Shown piece by piece: positions 43,331 to 51,829 of a DNA stretch of 64,000 nucleotides (positions are counted from its first letter, which is position 1; the number at the start of each line of letters is the position of its first letter). The stretch comes from Verrucomicrobiaceae bacterium (lineage in GTDB: Bacteria; Verrucomicrobiota; Verrucomicrobiia; Verrucomicrobiales; Akkermansiaceae). A model generated the notes under the pieces. It did no database searches. It saw nothing but the letters and a program-made list of their open reading frames with translations, and was not told the DNA's origin. The translations under genes were made by a program, and so were the position numbers. The DNA lies in assembly GCA_027491155.1 (NCBI GenBank), contig JAIXWR010000035.1, positions 239,726 to 303,725 on the forward strand, in the 5' to 3' direction.

Positions 43331-44560
43331 ATGGCGCATACCCCGTCCATGTCTGCCTCCCGGGGATACACCATCGGCTTGGTATCCGTGGTCGCGGTGG
43401 CCTGTCTGGTCGCGCTGGCGGTCAATACCACCGTGAACCCGTGGCGGGTCACCCCGATGCCGTGGTCGTCGCAGAAGCTCGACCCCTACCGCGACATCTC
43501 CTCCCAGATCCGCACCGGCAAGGCCGGCATCGTCCGCGCCAACAAGACGATCGACGCCGCCCTGGTCGGCTCGTCCCGCGTCGCCAACGGCCTCGATCCC
43601 GAATACCCGGGCTGGCAGGGCAAAAATGTCGTCAACCTCGGCTGCAGCGGCGGCTTCATTTACGAAAGCTCCGCCCTCGCCCGCTACCTGCTCGCCGAGC
43701 GGAAGGTCGAGACCATCCTGTTCGGCGTCGATCCCGGCGACCTCAGCTCGCTAACCGACACCCGGCCGCTCGGCGATTTCGCCTCCTCGCCGCTGGCCGG
43801 CAAGCAGGACCGCTTCAACCGCGAGCTGCGCTATCTCATCGGCGTCTCGACTTTCGAGGCTTCCGCCCAGACCCTGAAGCGCTACGCCAGCAAGGAGCCG
43901 ACCCAGTACACCCCGAAAGGCCTGCGCGCCCGGCCGAAAAAGAAGGGCCAGCGCAGCCAGCTCGATTTCATCAAGGCGCGGATCCAGGGCGAGGCGGAGT
44001 TCGATGTCCCCGACACCTCGCGTCCCGCGATCACCCCGGCCAAGGCCAAGCTGCTGGAAGACCTGATGCGCGAGGCCCGGGCGAAGAACACCCGCTTCAT
44101 CGCCTTCATCCATCCCACCCACGCGATGATGAACGCCCGCGCCGCCGATGCCGCGGACCCGCCGGTCGTCTTCGAAGCCGAGCGCCGCGCGGTGCTGGAA
44201 ACCGCCACCCGGGTCAATGCCGAGACCCATCCCGGCCCGCCGATCGAGGTCTGGGACTTCTGCGACTATCACCCGCTCAACTGCGACCCGCTGCCGCAGG
44301 ATCGCGAATCGACGATGCTCCACTGGGGCGACCTCGGCCACTACTCGATCGAAGTCGGCAACCTTATCCAGAGCCGCATCATGGGCTGGCCGATCCCGAT
44401 CGAGGGCGGTGAAAACTACGGCACGCGCCTGACCCCGGAAACCCTCGAGCCATGGTTCGAGCACGTCCGGCAGGGCTACCGCGCCTACCTGAGCGGCCCC
44501 GGAGCCGCCGATGTCGCCCGCAAGGAGGAATGGATCCAGGAAGCCGAGGCCAAGAAGTGA
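43331..44560 (+). CDS. Membrane-anchored SGNH-like protein, acyl-transfer partner 1
   Basis: 409 residues from the ATG at 43331 (an ATG at 43349 is also plausible). One N-terminal membrane helix (about 12-33). SGNH-type signals: the block-I serine in LVGSSRVANGLDP (about residue 81) and Asp309/Asp312/His314 in VWDFCDYHPLN, as in AlgJ/AlgX-like proteins that act with MBOAT acyltransferases. The C-terminal HWGDLGHYSIEVGNLIQSRI is another family block. It shares the linker motif RTGKAGI and the GSSR block with its paralogue at 47903. It probably passes or hydrolyses acetyl groups on an exported glycan. The MBOAT gene follows after one base. Confidence 0.8.
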   Translation: MAHTPSMSASRGYTIGLVSVVAVACLVALAVNTTVNPWRVTPMPWSSQKLDPYRDISSQIRTGKAGIVRANKTIDAALVGSSRVANGLDPEYPGWQGKNVVNLGCSGGFIYESSALARYLLAERKVETILFGVDPGDLSSLTDTRPLGDFASSPLAGKQDRFNRELRYLIGVSTFEASAQTLKRYASKEPTQYTPKGLRARPKKKGQRSQLDFIKARIQGEAEFDVPDTSRPAITPAKAKLLEDLMREARAKNTRFIAFIHPTHAMMNARAADAADPPVVFEAERRAVLETATRVNAETHPGPPIEVWDFCDYHPLNCDPLPQDRESTMLHWGDLGHYSIEVGNLIQSRIMGWPIPIEGGENYGTRLTPETLEPWFEHVRQGYRAYLSGPGAADVARKEEWIQEAEAKK

Positions 44561-44561
44561 C

Positions 44562-46079
44562 ATGCTGTTCAATTCCTACTTCTACCTGCTGGTCTTCCTG
44601 CCGATCGCCCTGCTCGGCTACCACCTGCTGAGCCGCGCCCCCTTCCGCCTCGCCCTCGGCTGGCTGGTGCTCGTCTCGCTCTACTTCTACGGCATCTGGA
44701 ATCCGGACCCGAACCATCCGTGGAGCCCGCAGTATCTCCTGCTCATCATCGGCTCCTGCGTCTTCAACTACTACCTCGGCCGCAGGCTCTCGCGCCTCAA
44801 GCATTCACGCCCCGGCAAGCTCCTGCTGACCGCCGGCGTCACCGCCAACCTGCTGCTGCTCGGCTACTACAAGTATGCCGGTTTCCTCGCCGGCATCACC
44901 ACCTCGCTGACCGGCTGGCCCGGCGACATCGGAACCATCATCCTGCCGCTCGCGATCTCGTTCTTCACCTTCCTCCAGATCGCTTACCTGGTCGACGCCT
45001 TCCGCGGCGAAACCGAGGAATACCACTTCACCGACTACCTGCTCTTCGTCACCTTCTTCCCCCACCTGATCGCCGGGCCGCTGATCCACCATCGCGAGAT
45101 GATGCCGCAGTTCGAGCGGAACAAGGACCGCGGGCTGCGCTCGCAGGACCTCGCCGTCGGCTTCACGATGCTGGCGATGGGCCTCTTCAAGAAGGTCGTC
45201 CTCGCCGACTACCTCGCCCGCACCGCCAGCCCGATCTTCGCGCTGGCCGCCGCCGAAGGCCGCGACCCGACGATGGCCGAAGCCTGGGCCGGCGCGACCG
45301 CCTACACGCTCCAGCTTTACTTCGACTTTTCCGGCTATTCCGACATGGCGCTCGGCTCGGCCCGCCTGTTCGGCATCCGCTTCCCGCTCAACTTCCACTC
45401 GCCCTACAAGGCGGTCTCGGTCGTCGACTTCTGGCGGCGCTGGCACATGACCCTGTCGCGCTTCCTTCGCGACTACCTCTACATCCCCCTCGGCGGCAAC
45501 CGCAAGGGCCCCAAGCGCCGCTACGTCAACCTCTTCACCACCATGCTGCTCGGCGGCATCTGGCACGGCGCCGGCTTCACCTTCATCATCTGGGGCGCCC
45601 TCCACGGCCTCTACCTCTGCGCCAACCACGCATGGTTCGGCCTGCGGAAAAAGTTCTCCCTGCCCGCCATGCCAAAGCCGCTGGCGATCGGCCTGACCTT
45701 CCTCGCGGTGATGGTCGGCTGGGTCTTCTTCCGCGCCCAGGACGTCGCCAGCGCCACCCGCATGCTGGCCTCGATGGCCGGCCTCAACGGCTTCGACGGC
45801 TGGCCGCCCGACGCCGTGGTGGTCGTGAAATTGAAGCGCGCCTTGGTCCCGATCCTCCTCGGCCTGCTCGTCGTCTGGGCGCTGCCCAACACGCAGGAAT
45901 TCCTCCGCCGCTACCGTCCCGCCCTCGACGTCGCCGAAGCCACCGGCACCTCCGTCGGTCCGCGCCGCTGGTGGCACTGGCGCCCGACCTGGCAATGGCT
46001 GCTGTTCACCCTCGTCGTCCTCTACGCCGTCGGCCGCGATTTCGACCAGTTGAGCGAATTCATTTACTTCCAATTCTGA
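44562..46079 (+). CDS. MBOAT O-acyltransferase 1 (AlgI-like)
   Basis: 505 residues with about 11 membrane helices. MLFNSYFYLLVFLPIALLGY is the classic AlgI/PatA-type start; FPHLIAGPLIHHREMMPQFE (about 165-185), YFDFSGYSDMALGSARLFGI and FWRRWHMTLSRFLRDYLYIP follow. The MBOAT histidines are His335 (WHGAGF) and His348 (ALHGLYL). Members carry acetyl or other acyl groups across the inner membrane for O-acylation of surface polysaccharides such as alginate or peptidoglycan. The gene is separated by one base from the SGNH-like partner and is strongly similar to the second MBOAT at 46343, the central 100 residues being almost identical. Confidence 0.92.
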   Translation: MLFNSYFYLLVFLPIALLGYHLLSRAPFRLALGWLVLVSLYFYGIWNPDPNHPWSPQYLLLIIGSCVFNYYLGRRLSRLKHSRPGKLLLTAGVTANLLLLGYYKYAGFLAGITTSLTGWPGDIGTIILPLAISFFTFLQIAYLVDAFRGETEEYHFTDYLLFVTFFPHLIAGPLIHHREMMPQFERNKDRGLRSQDLAVGFTMLAMGLFKKVVLADYLARTASPIFALAAAEGRDPTMAEAWAGATAYTLQLYFDFSGYSDMALGSARLFGIRFPLNFHSPYKAVSVVDFWRRWHMTLSRFLRDYLYIPLGGNRKGPKRRYVNLFTTMLLGGIWHGAGFTFIIWGALHGLYLCANHAWFGLRKKFSLPAMPKPLAIGLTFLAVMVGWVFFRAQDVASATRMLASMAGLNGFDGWPPDAVVVVKLKRALVPILLGLLVVWALPNTQEFLRRYRPALDVAEATGTSVGPRRWWHWRPTWQWLLFTLVVLYAVGRDFDQLSEFIYFQF

Positions 46080-46091
46080 GGGCGAAAGTGG

Positions 46092-46251
46092 ACCGCCAAG
46101 ACGCCAAGTGCGCCAAGTTTTTGGAATCGTGATTCTCCTCCATTTCGTCGGGATGGAGTAAAGATGCATGAACAAGTGGGAGTTGCGCCAAGCACCTCCA
46201 TCAAGAGCCCCGGTTCTTTTTCAAACTTGGCGAACTTGGCGTCTTGACGGT
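46092..46251. repeat. Inverted CGCCAAG repeat
   Basis: Arms 46092-46120 (ACCGCCAAGACGCCAAG...) and 46223-46251 are reverse complements in 27 of 29 positions, separated by 102 bp. They lie in the spacer between the two acyltransferase cassettes. Confidence 0.8.
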
Positions 46252-46342
46252 TCAAAACTCCACTTCCCCGGCCCCACCTTCCGGGGTTGCCCGCCCCCCG
46301 CCGGCCCGCTAGACAAACCCGTCGCCCGGCCGCATCCGACCG

Positions 46343-47890
46343 ATGATTTTCAATTCCTACACCTTCCTCCTCGCGTTCCTGCCCATCGCGCTGGCGGTGT
46401 TCGCGCTGATCCGGCGCTTCGCCCCGCGGGCCGCCTTCGCATGGCTGGTCCTGGCATCGCTTCTCTTCTACGGCGTCTGGAACCCCCACCCGGCCGAACC
46501 CTGGACGCCGAAATACGTCCTGCTTGTCCTCGGCTCCTGCGCCGCCAACTACTTCATCGGCCGCTACCTCTCCAGCCACAAGGCGACCCGCCACGGCAAG
46601 ACCGCGCTGGTCGCCGGCATCGTCGCCAACCTGCTGCTGCTCGGCTACTACAAGTACGCCGGCTTCCTCGCCGCCATCGCCACCGCCGCCACCGGCTGGC
46701 CCGGACCGATCCCCCCGATCATCCTGCCGCTCGCGATCTCGTTCTTCACCTTCCTCCAGATCGCCTACCTGGTCGATGCCTGGCGAGGCGAAACCAAGGA
46801 ATACAAGTTCACCGACTACCTGCTCTTCGTCACCTTTTTCCCCCACCTGATCGCCGGGCCGCTGGTGCATCACCGGGAGATGATGCCGCAGTTCGACCGC
46901 GTCCCCGGACCCACCCGCCGCTGGGTCAATCTGTCGGTCGGCCTCGCGCTGCTGGTCCTCGGGCTCTTCAAGAAAGTCGTCATCGCCGACAACCTCTCGC
47001 CGATCGCCAACAACATCTTCGACCTCGCCGCCAGCGGCGAGCGCCCGCTGACCATCGCCGAAGCCTGGGTCGGCGCGATCTCCTACTCGCTCCAGCTCTA
47101 CTTCGACTTCTCCGGCTACTCCGACATGGCCCTCGGCGCTGCCCGCCTCTTCGGCATCCGTTTCCCGCTCAATTTCCACTCGCCCTACAAGGCGGACTCG
47201 GTCGTCGATTTCTGGCGGCGCTGGCACATGACGCTGTCCCGATTCCTGCGCGACTACCTCTACATCCCGCTGGGCGGCAACCGCAAGGGACCGAAGCGCC
47301 GATACGTGAACCTCTTTCTCACGATGCTGCTCGGCGGCCTCTGGCACGGTGCCGGCTTCACCTTCATCATCTGGGGCGCCCTCCACGGCCTCTACCTCTG
47401 CGCCAACCACGCCTGGTTCAACCTCCGCAAAAAGATGGGCTGGCGCGCCCTGCCGAAGCCGCTGGCCATCGGCCTCACATTCATCGCGGTGATGATCTCC
47501 TGGGTCCCCTTCCGCGCCGGCAACTACGAGCTGATGCCCGGCGGCGGCCCGAAAGCCCTCGCCGCCACCGGCGAGATCCTCGGCGCGATGTTCGGTATGA
47601 ACGGCTTCCAAGGCTGGCCCGATTCCAGCGCCTTCGTCGTCAAAGCCAGCCACGCCCAGCGCGCTTGCCTGATCCTGCTGGTCGTCTGGTTCCTGCCCAA
47701 CACCCAGGAATTCCTCCGCCGCTACCAGCCGGCGCTCGACCCCTCGCGCGTCCTCGACTCCCGCCCCGGCGTCCGCCGCTGGTGGGAATGGCGGCCGACC
47801 CCCGCCTGGGCAGCTTTCACCGTGCTGCTGTTCGCCGTCGTCCTCTACGAATTCGACAAACTCAGCGAGTTCATCTACTTCCAGTTCTAA
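46343..47890 (+). CDS. MBOAT O-acyltransferase 2 (AlgI-like)
   Basis: 515 residues, about 11 membrane helices, same layout as the MBOAT at 44562: MIFNSYTFLLAFLPIALAVF, FPHLIAGPLVHHREMMPQFD, YFDFSGYSDMALGAARLFGI, FWRRWHMTLSRFLRDYLYIP, catalytic His335 in WHGAGF and His348 in ALHGLYL. It differs in the last 100 residues, where an insertion (about 395-420, GGGPKALAATGEILGAMFGM) lengthens a loop. The pair therefore arose by local duplication with most change in the C-terminal third, which may alter partner or acceptor choice. Its SGNH-like partner follows after 12 bases, the reverse of the gene order in cassette 1. Confidence 0.92.
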   Translation: MIFNSYTFLLAFLPIALAVFALIRRFAPRAAFAWLVLASLLFYGVWNPHPAEPWTPKYVLLVLGSCAANYFIGRYLSSHKATRHGKTALVAGIVANLLLLGYYKYAGFLAAIATAATGWPGPIPPIILPLAISFFTFLQIAYLVDAWRGETKEYKFTDYLLFVTFFPHLIAGPLVHHREMMPQFDRVPGPTRRWVNLSVGLALLVLGLFKKVVIADNLSPIANNIFDLAASGERPLTIAEAWVGAISYSLQLYFDFSGYSDMALGAARLFGIRFPLNFHSPYKADSVVDFWRRWHMTLSRFLRDYLYIPLGGNRKGPKRRYVNLFLTMLLGGLWHGAGFTFIIWGALHGLYLCANHAWFNLRKKMGWRALPKPLAIGLTFIAVMISWVPFRAGNYELMPGGGPKALAATGEILGAMFGMNGFQGWPDSSAFVVKASHAQRACLILLVVWFLPNTQEFLRRYQPALDPSRVLDSRPGVRRWWEWRPTPAWAAFTVLLFAVVLYEFDKLSEFIYFQF

Positions 47891-47902
47891 CCGGGAACCC
47901 GC

Positions 47903-49156
47903 ATGCGAACGCCCCGCAAATCCTTCCGCAACTTCACCCTCGCAGTCCTCATCGCGGCCGGCGGGCTGGTGGCGCTGTTCATCGGCATCAACACCTGGGT
48001 CAACCCGCTGTGGGTCAGCAAGGCCCCGTGGACCGACGAAAGCTTCGCCGAATACCGCCCGATCTACCGCTACCAGCGCACCGGCAAGGCCGGCATCGCC
48101 AAGGCCCGGGCCTGGGAGGCCGGCTTCTTCGGCTCGTCGCGCATCGACATCGCGCTCGATCCCACCCTGCCGCAGTGGGGCGACGCCCCCGCGGTTAACC
48201 TCGCCGTCAGTGCCGGCACGCTGCCCGAAACCGCGCCGATCCTCCGCTACACGCTCGATCACGCGCCGTTGAAGACCGCCATCGTCGGCATCGACATCGG
48301 CGACCTGATCGGCGCGAACTCCGGCTACCGGACCACCGGCTTCATGGAGTCGCCCTTCAATCCGAAAGGCAACCATGTCGAGCAGACCTTCCGCTACTAC
48401 GCCGGCATCTCGACCTTCCAGTCCGCGGTGCAAACCATCATCAACCGCAGCAAGGGCGAGTTGCCGGAATACACGCCGCAGGGGCATCGACTGCGCCACC
48501 AGGAAACCACCGACGTCGCCAAGGTCATCCAGCGCGACGCCATTTCCCACGCCCTCCGCGTCATCCGCCGCCGCAAGGCGAACCCGCCGACGAAAGGCAA
48601 CGACTGGAAGATCGCGCAGCTTCAGCAGATCCTCGACGACACCAAGGCCGCCAAGTGCCGGTTGGTCCTGATGATCCCGCCGAGTCACGCGACTTACCTC
48701 GGCGTCTTCTACCAGCAGGGCGATCCCGACCCGACCTTCAGCCTCGACCGCGGCCTGATGGCCAAGCTGGTCGCCGACTCGAACAAGCAGCACCCGGACG
48801 CCCCTGCCGCGACCATCTGGGACTTCAACGACTTCCACCCGCTCAATGCCGAGGACGTCCCGATGGACCAGAGCAAGATGCACTGGTGGCTCGACGGCAC
48901 CCACGCCCGCAAGGCCCTTGGCGACGTCATGCTCGCCCGCATGATGGGCTGGCCGATCGAAGGCCCCGGCGCCGATTATGGCTTCGAACTCACCGAGGCC
49001 AACGCCGCCGCCCGCACCGAGGCACTCAAGGCCGGCTACCAGCGCTTCCAAACCGAGCAAGCCGGGCTCTGGAAGTGGATGGAGCAAGGCATCCTGAAAT
49101 ACCAGGACACCGCCGCCAAAAGCAGCGCGAAAGACGAAGCCGCGCCGGGCTTTTAA
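47903..49156 (+). CDS. Membrane-anchored SGNH-like protein, acyl-transfer partner 2
   Basis: 417 residues. A basic N-terminus and one membrane helix (about 11-32, LAVLIAAGGLVALFIGINTW). FFGSSRIDIALDP holds the candidate nucleophile Ser78, and IWDFNDFHPLNAEDV the Asp307/Asp310/His312 set; DGTHARKALGDVMLARMMGW near the end parallels the paralogue. RTGKAGIAKARAW matches RTGKAGIVRANKT of the 43331 protein, showing common origin. It is predicted to face the periplasm and work with MBOAT 2 in O-acylation of an exported glycan. The gene is the last of the cluster; the 127-bp spacer downstream carries a palindromic inverted repeat. Confidence 0.8.
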   Translation: MRTPRKSFRNFTLAVLIAAGGLVALFIGINTWVNPLWVSKAPWTDESFAEYRPIYRYQRTGKAGIAKARAWEAGFFGSSRIDIALDPTLPQWGDAPAVNLAVSAGTLPETAPILRYTLDHAPLKTAIVGIDIGDLIGANSGYRTTGFMESPFNPKGNHVEQTFRYYAGISTFQSAVQTIINRSKGELPEYTPQGHRLRHQETTDVAKVIQRDAISHALRVIRRRKANPPTKGNDWKIAQLQQILDDTKAAKCRLVLMIPPSHATYLGVFYQQGDPDPTFSLDRGLMAKLVADSNKQHPDAPAATIWDFNDFHPLNAEDVPMDQSKMHWWLDGTHARKALGDVMLARMMGWPIEGPGADYGFELTEANAAARTEALKAGYQRFQTEQAGLWKWMEQGILKYQDTAAKSSAKDEAAPGF

Positions 49157-49169
49157 ACCGGGTCGCAGC

Positions 49170-49262
49170 GCCTCCGGCCCGCGGAATGGTCCCTTGAGCC
49201 ACCAGCCCATTGAAGCCCACATCAGCAAGTAAGTCGTCCCCGTGCTTCTGCGGGCCGGAGGC
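49170..49262. repeat. Inverted repeat downstream of the acyltransferase cluster
   Basis: GCCTCCGGCCCGC (49170-49182) and GCGGGCCGGAGGC (49250-49262) are perfect 13-bp complements. An ACCGGG / CCCGGT pair lies farther out. Sits between convergent genes. Confidence 0.7.
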
Positions 49263-49283
49263 TCCGCGCACCCGGTGAAAACC

Positions 49284-51164
49284 TCAATGCTGCTGACGCT
49301 CCAGCAAGCTCTTGAACAAGCCGTGGTTCGCCTCCAGCTCCTGGAAGGTGCCGTCGCCAACGATCTTCCCGCCTTCAAAGACCAGGATCCGGTCCGCGAT
49401 CCGGATCGTGCTGAAACGGTGCGCGATGATGAAGGTCGTCCGTCCCCGGGTCAGATCCGCCAGTTCTTCCTGAATCTTCGACTCCGTATCCGCATCCAAC
49501 GCGGACGTCGCCTCGTCCAGAATCAGCACCGGCGCGTTCTTGAGGAAGGCCCGCGCTATCGAGATGCGCTGCTTCTGCCCGCCGGACAACTGCGCCCCGC
49601 GCTCGCCGACCTGCGTCTCGTAACCCTGCGGTTGGGCGATGATGAATTCATGCGCATGCGCCAGCCTCGCCGCTTCCTTCACCTCTTCCTCGCTCGCATT
49701 CATCCGGCCCAGCCGGATGTTCTCGAAGATGGTCCCTGAAAAGAGCACGGCTTCCTGGGGAACGATCGTGATATGATCGCGCAGGTCTTTCAGACGCAGA
49801 TCCCTGAGATCGGTATCGTCCAGCAGGATCCGGCCCGAAGTCGGGTCGTAAAAGCGGGGAATCATGCTCGCGAACGTTGTTTTTCCGGCACCCGTCGGTC
49901 CGACCATCGCCACGACCTGCCCCGCCGGCACGCTCAGGTTGATTCCGCTCAAGGTCGGCGTATCGCCGTAGGCAAAGCTCACGCCCTCAAAACTTACCCG
50001 CCCTTCCACCTTCGCGATCTTCACCGGGTTCACCGGATCGGTCACGCCTTCCTCCGCCTTCAAGATCGTCTCCAACCGGTCCAGCGACGCCTCGCCCTGC
50101 TTCAGCCGGTTGTGGATCTCCCCGAGCTTCTTCATCGGGTCGTAGCACATGTAGAGCGCGATCACCAGCGGCAGGAACTTCTCCAGGCTGAAGCCCTTCG
50201 ATGCCGCGTAGCCCAGCGCCACCGCGACCACTCCGGCAGAGATCATTTCGATCAGCGGCGGCGAGAGATAGCGGTACTTGATCACCTTCAGGTGGAACTT
50301 CGTCCAACGGCCGATCCCGTCGAGGAAGCGCTTGCCCATCATCTCCTCCAGGTTGAAGGCCCGGATCTCCCGCGTCGCCCCCAGCGTCTCGGCCAGCACC
50401 GCGGAATTGTCACCGGCCTCGCGCTGCATCGCCGCCGCCTTGCGCATCAGGCGCTTGCCTAACAGCCGCACCGGCAGCACCGCCACGGGGATGCTCAGCA
50501 GGCAGACCAGCAAGAAGAAGGACTCACGGCTCTGCCAGCTTTCCCAGACCAGATAGCTCAGCGCGGCGACCAAGGTGAGCGGTTGCTTGATCAGGTCGTT
50601 GGAGATCGTGGTGACCACGCCTTGCAGCATGTTCGAGTCGGTGATCACCCGGCTGATCAGGTCGCCCGTCTTGCGCCCGCTGAAGAACCCGAGCGGCAAG
50701 CGCTGGAGCTTGACGAAGACCGACTGCTGGATCTCCCGCAGCACGTGCAAGCCGGCCGCGGTGATGAAATACACGTTCAGGAAACCCGCCATCCCGCGGA
50801 TCAAGGCCACGATCGGAATCAAGGCACAGGCCCCGATCAGCAGCGTCGTCCCCGCCTTCTCCGGACCCACCCGGTCGGTGATCCACTGCCTCACCTTCGC
50901 GGAACTCTTCAGACTCTCCGCCTCTCCCGGAAAGGCCCGCTCCAGCATGGCGTCAGCCTCGGCGGCCCCCCGTTGCTCCACCAGCACGGTCCGCACCTCC
51001 TCGACCTTCGAGGTGCTGTTGAAGATCAACGGAAAGACCGTCTTCACCAGCATCGGCATCCCGAAGCCGCTGGCCACCGCGAACACCAGACCGGCGGCAA
51101 TGCCCGCGAGGTAGGTGGACTTCACCTGCACGAGGTAGCCGAAGTAGGGGTAGAATCGCTTCAT
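49284..51164 (-). CDS. ABC exporter, MsbA/MsbA-like lipid or drug exporter
   Basis: 626 residues from the ATG at 51162-51164 (MKRFYPYFGYLVQVKSTYLA). Fused layout: six membrane helices (about 15-375) followed by the ATP-binding domain with VAMVGPTGAGKTTFASMIPR (Walker A), VGERGAQLSGGQKQRISIAR (signature), APVLILDEATSALD (Walker B) and IAHRFSTI (H-loop). A soluble insertion after the first helix (about 45-105, SKVEEVRTVLVEQRGAAEAD) is longer than in E. coli MsbA. It probably flips lipid A precursors or another lipid across the inner membrane; a multidrug role cannot be excluded. The gene converges with the acyltransferase cluster over an inverted repeat. Confidence 0.88.
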   Translation of the reverse strand: MKRFYPYFGYLVQVKSTYLAGIAAGLVFAVASGFGMPMLVKTVFPLIFNSTSKVEEVRTVLVEQRGAAEADAMLERAFPGEAESLKSSAKVRQWITDRVGPEKAGTTLLIGACALIPIVALIRGMAGFLNVYFITAAGLHVLREIQQSVFVKLQRLPLGFFSGRKTGDLISRVITDSNMLQGVVTTISNDLIKQPLTLVAALSYLVWESWQSRESFFLLVCLLSIPVAVLPVRLLGKRLMRKAAAMQREAGDNSAVLAETLGATREIRAFNLEEMMGKRFLDGIGRWTKFHLKVIKYRYLSPPLIEMISAGVVAVALGYAASKGFSLEKFLPLVIALYMCYDPMKKLGEIHNRLKQGEASLDRLETILKAEEGVTDPVNPVKIAKVEGRVSFEGVSFAYGDTPTLSGINLSVPAGQVVAMVGPTGAGKTTFASMIPRFYDPTSGRILLDDTDLRDLRLKDLRDHITIVPQEAVLFSGTIFENIRLGRMNASEEEVKEAARLAHAHEFIIAQPQGYETQVGERGAQLSGGQKQRISIARAFLKNAPVLILDEATSALDADTESKIQEELADLTRGRTTFIIAHRFSTIRIADRILVFEGGKIVGDGTFQELEANHGLFKSLLERQQH

Positions 51165-51227
51165 CCGTCGGGGCGGAGGTTCACCCCCCGCCACCCCCGC
51201 GGCAAGCCCGGAACGAGCCCCGCCGTG

Positions 51228-51299
51228 TACTGGACCGCGGACTTCAGCCCGCAGCGACGGCCGGGGATTTCGGGCGGACTGAAGTCCGCTGTCCAGTTC
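51228..51299. repeat. Inverted repeat, TACTGGACCGCGGACTTCAG family
   Basis: Left arm 51228-51253 (GTACTGGACCGCGGACTTCA...) and right arm about 51272-51299 are imperfect complements with 18 bp between. Related sequence recurs at 63774-63892. It lies in the divergent spacer between the ABC exporter and DUF2721 genes. Confidence 0.7.
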
Positions 51300-51344
51300 A
51301 CCGCCCGGTTGCCCTCGGCTTCCATCGCGGCTACAAACCACCGC

Positions 51345-51740
51345 GTGACCCTCGAAGTCTCCACGCCCGCCCTGCTGTTCCCCGCGATCAGCCTGCTCTT
51401 CCTGTCCTTCACCAACCGCTTCCTCCACCTCTCCGCCCTGATCCGCCAGCTCCACAAGGACTGGCTGGAGGAAGGCGACGCCCTGCTGCGCGCCCAGATC
51501 GACAACCTCCGCCGCCGCCTCACGCTGATCCGAGCGATGCAATTGCTCGGCGCCATCAGCCTGATGCTCTGCGTTGTCTCCATGGTCGCCGTCATCGGCT
51601 CCTTGCAAATGATCGCCATCCCCGCCTTCACCGCCGCCCTCGTCCTCATGGGCGGCTCCCTCGCCTGCCTCTGCTACGAAGTCTGGATCTCCGGCGGCGC
51701 CCTGCGCATCCTCCTGAACGCCGTCGAGGAGAAGCGCTGA
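51345..51740 (+). CDS. DUF2721 membrane protein
   Basis: 131 residues from a GTG at 51345. STPALLFPAISLLFLSFTNRFLHLSAL (about 5-31, first helix) and two further helices (about 66-86 and 90-110) define DUF2721, with a charged loop in between (HKDWLEEGDALLRAQIDNLRR). Function unknown; other members are small inner-membrane proteins. GTG rather than ATG because no ATG precedes the first helix. The downstream gene, xseA, is separated by a REP-like hairpin unit. Confidence 0.8.
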   Translation: MTLEVSTPALLFPAISLLFLSFTNRFLHLSALIRQLHKDWLEEGDALLRAQIDNLRRRLTLIRAMQLLGAISLMLCVVSMVAVIGSLQMIAIPAFTAALVLMGGSLACLCYEVWISGGALRILLNAVEEKR

Positions 51741-51752
51741 CCTGCCGGAGGC

Positions 51753-51818
51753 GGAGCGCTGGCTTCAGCCGGCATGTCTTTCGAGCCAACCATCCAAGCC
51801 GGCTAAAGCCGGCGCTCC
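51753..51818. repeat. REP/BIME-like unit, family A
   Basis: Second copy of the unit at 34308-34374: GGAGCGCTGGCTTCAGCCGG and CCGGCTAAAGCCGGCGCTCC enclose a spacer that again begins CATGTCTTTCG. It lies just upstream of xseA. Confidence 0.8.
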
Positions 51819-51829
51819 CTTTCAAAAGC

